Positions 12,860 through 15,291 of a DNA stretch of 15,291 nt are shown one piece after another. The position numbers and the translations under genes were made by a program. Each line of letters opens with the position of its first letter. Within the stretch, counting starts at the first letter, position 1. Under the pieces are notes generated by a model that saw nothing but the letters and a program-made list of their open reading frames with translations, did not search any database and had not been told where the DNA came from. Source of the stretch: an uncultured Clostridia bacterium (lineage in GTDB: Bacteria; Bacillota; Clostridia; Christensenellales; UBA1242); contig CAMUJQ010000018.1 in assembly GCA_947089305.1 (NCBI GenBank), forward strand, positions 1 to 15,291. The letters are read 5' to 3'.

Positions 12860-13723
12860 ATGTCTAATTTTGTATTTTTTAGTGATACTGATTGTGATTT
12901 AACTAACGAAGATTTATTAAAATATAACATTAATTTAATTTATATGCCTGTTTATATTGAAGGCGAAGAATATAATATTGATTTAAAAAACAAGCCAAAT
13001 TTTGAAGATTTTTATGAGGCAATTTCAGCAAAAAAAGTTGCAACTACTGCAGCAATTAATGCTCAAAACTATATTGACACATGGGAACCATTTTTTAAAG
13101 ATGGCAAAGATATTGTTTATGTTGCGTTTTCAAGTGGGTTATCAGCAACCTTTGACCAAATGAAAGTTGCTATTAAAGAACTTGAAGAAAAGTATAAGGG
13201 TAGAAAAGTTTATTATGCTGATACTTTAAGTATTTCTGCTGGTGGCAGACGTCTTGCTATTCAAGCTGCAAAAATGGCTCAAAATGGAGCTACTCCAGAA
13301 GATATAATTAATTTTGTAAATCAAAAACGTGATACTAATGAAGTTATGTTTATTGTAGATGACCTTCAACATTTGCGTCGTGGGGGCAGAGTATCTAGCA
13401 CAACGGCAATTATTGGTGGCTTACTTAACATGAAACCAATTCTACATATTAAAGATGGAAAACTTGTTAAATTAACTGCAATGCAAGGTTTTAAGCGCGG
13501 TGTGAAATATATTGCAGATGAGTTTGCTAAGATGTTTGAGGCTGATGATGAGCCAATATATCTATTACATGCAAACAATGAAAATGCTCTTAACGATTTA
13601 AAAGAACAAATTCTTAAAATTGCACCAAATGTTAAAATTGAAACATGTGTTATAGGCCCTATTGTTGCTGCTCATTGTGGACTTAAAACTGTTGGAATAA
13701 TTTATAATAAAAAATCAAAATAA
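12860..13723 (+). CDS. DegV family protein (fatty-acid-binding, FakB-like)
   Basis: A 287-residue DegV-fold protein. Family marks are FFSDTDCDLT at the N-terminus, VAFSSGLSATFDQM (about 94-107), VDDLQHLRRGGRVS and GGLLNMKPILHIKDGKL, in the usual order and length. DegV proteins bind a fatty acid. The FakB members present it to the kinase FakA, which makes acyl phosphate for phospholipid synthesis; no FakA is in the window, so the FakB role is inferred. The usual threonine-serine-proline lipid-head segment is altered (KVATTAAINAQNY). AGGAG lies seven bases before ATG 12860, the clearest binding site in this part. It is the first gene of a four-gene operon and overlaps apbE by one base (TAATG). 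Confidence 0.92.
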   Translation: MSNFVFFSDTDCDLTNEDLLKYNINLIYMPVYIEGEEYNIDLKNKPNFEDFYEAISAKKVATTAAINAQNYIDTWEPFFKDGKDIVYVAFSSGLSATFDQMKVAIKELEEKYKGRKVYYADTLSISAGGRRLAIQAAKMAQNGATPEDIINFVNQKRDTNEVMFIVDDLQHLRRGGRVSSTTAIIGGLLNMKPILHIKDGKLVKLTAMQGFKRGVKYIADEFAKMFEADDEPIYLLHANNENALNDLKEQILKIAPNVKIETCVIGPIVAAHCGLKTVGIIYNKKSK

Positions 13724-14724
13724 TGAAAAACAAATTTTTTAAATATTTTAGTTTAGCTTTTTTGCTTGCAATTTCAATTTTTAGTTTTGGTTGCAAGCAA
13801 AATGTTTTTAATGGAACTTATATTTTAACTTCATCTAAGTTACCTTTTTTTGTGAGCGTTGAAAGAACAAAAAATATTAAAGATATAATAGGTGAGTTAG
13901 AATTAAAGGTTGTTGAGTTTGAAAATAACTTTGATACTAAAAAAGAGGATAGTTTAATTTCAATTATTAATAATGCAAAAGCAAAGGAAAAAATTAAAAT
14001 AAATAAAGCTTTTTATGACTTATTTTATTTGAGTAAACATTATTATGATATGAATTTAAATTTTAATCCTGCGCTTTATCCAATTATTAAACTTTGGGGC
14101 TTAGATGAATTTGATTCTTTAGAAGCAGGAAGTGAAATTCAAACAATTCCTAGTGATGAAGAAATTGAAAACCTTTTGCCAATATGTAAAATGGAAAATT
14201 TTGCAATTGAAGAAATTGATAATGATTATTACATTTCAAAAGAATATGATAAATGTGAACTTGATTTTGGTGGGATTGCAAAAGGTTATTTTACTGATTT
14301 AATGATTGATTTTGTTGGAGCGCAAGGTGTGAAAAATATGTTACTTAATTATGCAGGTAATTTAATGTATTCTGTTAAGAAAAACATGTATATACCAGAT
14401 ATTTATGTAACAAATGCGGTTAAAGAAAAAAAAGTAAAATTAGATTTAAAGAGAGCTCAATTTGCTGTTATAACTAGCGGTCATTATCAACGTTTTTACA
14501 CATATAATGGAGAAATAATTTCACATATCCTAAATAAGGATGGAAAACAAGGGAGTAAAGAACTTTCTGGAGTTACTATAATTGATTCTGATGGAGCTAA
14601 GTGCGATGTATTTGCAACTATCGCGTGCTCCTTAACAAAAGAAGCTGCAATTTGTTTTTTAAATGAGCAAAATGTGCTATACTTATTAATAGATAAGGAC
14701 GGAAATGAAATCAAAAATTTTTAA
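13723..14724 (+). CDS. apbE: FAD:protein FMN transferase, lipoprotein (ApbE)
   Basis: A 333-residue lipoprotein: a basic start, a hydrophobic helix and a lipobox ending at C24 (FSFGC), so it is exported and lipid-anchored. The ApbE core follows: NFDTKKEDSLISIIN, LDFGGIAKGYFTD (D181 onward), LLNYAGNLMY, SGHYQRFY, SHIL (H268) and GAKCDVFATIACSL, with D295 and T299 as likely magnesium ligands. The enzyme transfers FMN from FAD onto a Ser/Thr of target redox proteins outside the membrane. Length and motif order are normal. No flavinylation target of the SGAT kind is encoded in the window. It has no binding site of its own and overlaps degV by one base, so translation is probably coupled. It overlaps the next gene by 20 bases. 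Confidence 0.93.
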   Translation: MKNKFFKYFSLAFLLAISIFSFGCKQNVFNGTYILTSSKLPFFVSVERTKNIKDIIGELELKVVEFENNFDTKKEDSLISIINNAKAKEKIKINKAFYDLFYLSKHYYDMNLNFNPALYPIIKLWGLDEFDSLEAGSEIQTIPSDEEIENLLPICKMENFAIEEIDNDYYISKEYDKCELDFGGIAKGYFTDLMIDFVGAQGVKNMLLNYAGNLMYSVKKNMYIPDIYVTNAVKEKKVKLDLKRAQFAVITSGHYQRFYTYNGEIISHILNKDGKQGSKELSGVTIIDSDGAKCDVFATIACSLTKEAAICFLNEQNVLYLLIDKDGNEIKNF

Positions 14725-15052
14725 TCTAAAATTTTTAATAGCAATATTTATAATTGTTGCAATTTTAACAGTTGCTATTGTTTTGCTTGTAATTAATAGT
14801 CAAACTGCAAATTTTGTTGAGGTTTCTGTAAATGGTAAAATAGTTGAAACAATTAGTTTAGATGTAGATAAAACAGTTGAAATAAATTGTGAAAATGGTT
14901 ATAATATTATTAATATTAAAAACCATAAAATATGCGTTATTGAAGCTGATTGTTTTGGGCATGATTGCGTTCTTATGGGTTATCAAAATAAGGTTGGGCA
15001 GACTATTGTTTGTTTGCCGCACAAAATGGTTATTGAACTAAAAAGGAAGTAA
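14705..15052 (+). CDS. NusG domain II-containing membrane-anchored protein
   Basis: A 115-residue protein with one N-terminal membrane helix (about 9-31) and a small beta-rich NusG domain II outside. The family pattern is clear: VSVNGKIVETISL, EINCENGYNIINI, then EADCFGHDCVLMGYQNKVGQ and TIVCLPHKMVIELK, with the conserved paired cysteines. This family has no proven enzymatic role. It is repeatedly found beside ApbE and Gx transporters, often near Rnf complexes. It starts inside the end of apbE (20-base overlap) with AAGGA five bases upstream, so it is tightly coupled to the flavin transferase. A redox or scaffold role in extracytosolic flavin chemistry is inferred from that linkage. Confidence 0.85.
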   Translation: MKSKIFNLKFLIAIFIIVAILTVAIVLLVINSQTANFVEVSVNGKIVETISLDVDKTVEINCENGYNIINIKNHKICVIEADCFGHDCVLMGYQNKVGQTIVCLPHKMVIELKRK

Positions 15053-15291
15053 TGGTTTTGAAAAACAGTAGAAGAAGGGTAGTTTATGATATAACAACAA
15101 TTTCTGCATTTGTTGCATTATCCCTTCTTTTATTTTATGTGGAAAATTTTTTGCCACCTCTTATTCCTGTTGTGCCATTTGCAAAAATTGGATTAAGCAA
15201 TATTGTTACGCTTGTTGCGTTATATGTAATTGGAGGAAAGAAAGCATTTATTGTTCTTGTAACTAGATGTTTAATATCTAGTTTATTTATG
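15052..15291 (+). CDS. Gx transporter family protein (heptaprenyl diphosphate synthase component I-like), partial
   Basis: The first 80 codons of a gene that continues past the window. ATG overlaps the previous stop (TAATG) with AAGGAAG just upstream. After a basic start (MVLKNSRRR) come hydrophobic segments with YVENFLPPLIPVVPFAKIGL, SNIVTLVALYVIGGKKAF and VTRCLISSLFM. This is the Gx transporter/HepS1-like family, whose typical marks are the P-x-PGAKLGLAN-like loop and an R-x-L-x-S-S segment. It has been annotated as heptaprenyl diphosphate synthase component I, but the many membrane segments and the ApbE/NusG domain II context suit a transporter, perhaps of a flavin, better. The annotation conflict cannot be settled from this fragment. 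Confidence 0.8.
   Translation, partial: MVLKNSRRRVVYDITTISAFVALSLLLFYVENFLPPLIPVVPFAKIGLSNIVTLVALYVIGGKKAFIVLVTRCLISSLFM

Overview
The window is strongly AT-rich, with frequent AAGGAG-type ribosome binding sites. All 13 full or partial protein genes with a visible stop end in TAA, and TGG is used for tryptophan, so the standard code fits. The genes (heterodimeric ABC exporter, DegV/FakB protein, a short RelA-like alarmone hydrolase, DNA polymerase I without proofreading residues, an ApbE / NusG domain II / Gx-transporter operon, and a BspA-type leucine-rich repeat protein) point to a low-GC Bacillota, most likely an uncultured Clostridia-like, possibly gut-associated lineage. The taxon is an inference.

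Layout. Positions 1-330: end of a BspA-type LRR surface protein and its terminator. Positions 342-890: a non-coding island with a promoter, a 5' tRNA-Lys fragment carrying a hairpin-rich insertion, an intact tRNA-Lys(CTT), a near-perfect direct repeat of a three-hairpin module, and a 3' tRNA fragment with its own hairpin insertion. Positions 1061-1282: a small frameshifted gene. Positions 1424-3289: a GT4 glycosyltransferase and a PlsC-type acyltransferase in one reading frame, separated only by one TAA; they look like a split fusion for glycolipid synthesis. Positions 3366-7020: a two-gene heterodimeric ABC exporter behind a perfect palindrome and ended by a terminator usable in both directions. 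Positions 7163-7402: a small cysteine-rich protein on the minus strand, divergent from an HD-domain gene. Positions 7421-9584: HD hydrolase and nucleoside hydrolase in tandem, facing a minus-strand small alarmone hydrolase. Positions 9620-12782: polA, apparently leaderless, and a membrane-anchored lytic transglycosylase. Positions 12796-15291: a four-gene overlapping operon (degV, apbE, NusG domain II, Gx transporter) behind a strong promoter; the last gene runs off the window.

How the genes work together. Three themes stand out: membrane and envelope work (glycosyltransferase, acyltransferase, exporter, transglycosylase, fatty-acid-binding DegV), nucleotide turnover (two HD proteins, nucleoside hydrolase), and flavin- or quinone-linked chemistry outside the membrane (ApbE, NusG domain II, Gx). 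I see no CRISPR array, intact transposon, phage gene or toxin-antitoxin pair. The least explained parts are the tRNA-Lys island, the broken glycosyltransferase-acyltransferase frame, and the small cysteine-rich protein with a possible decayed neighbour.
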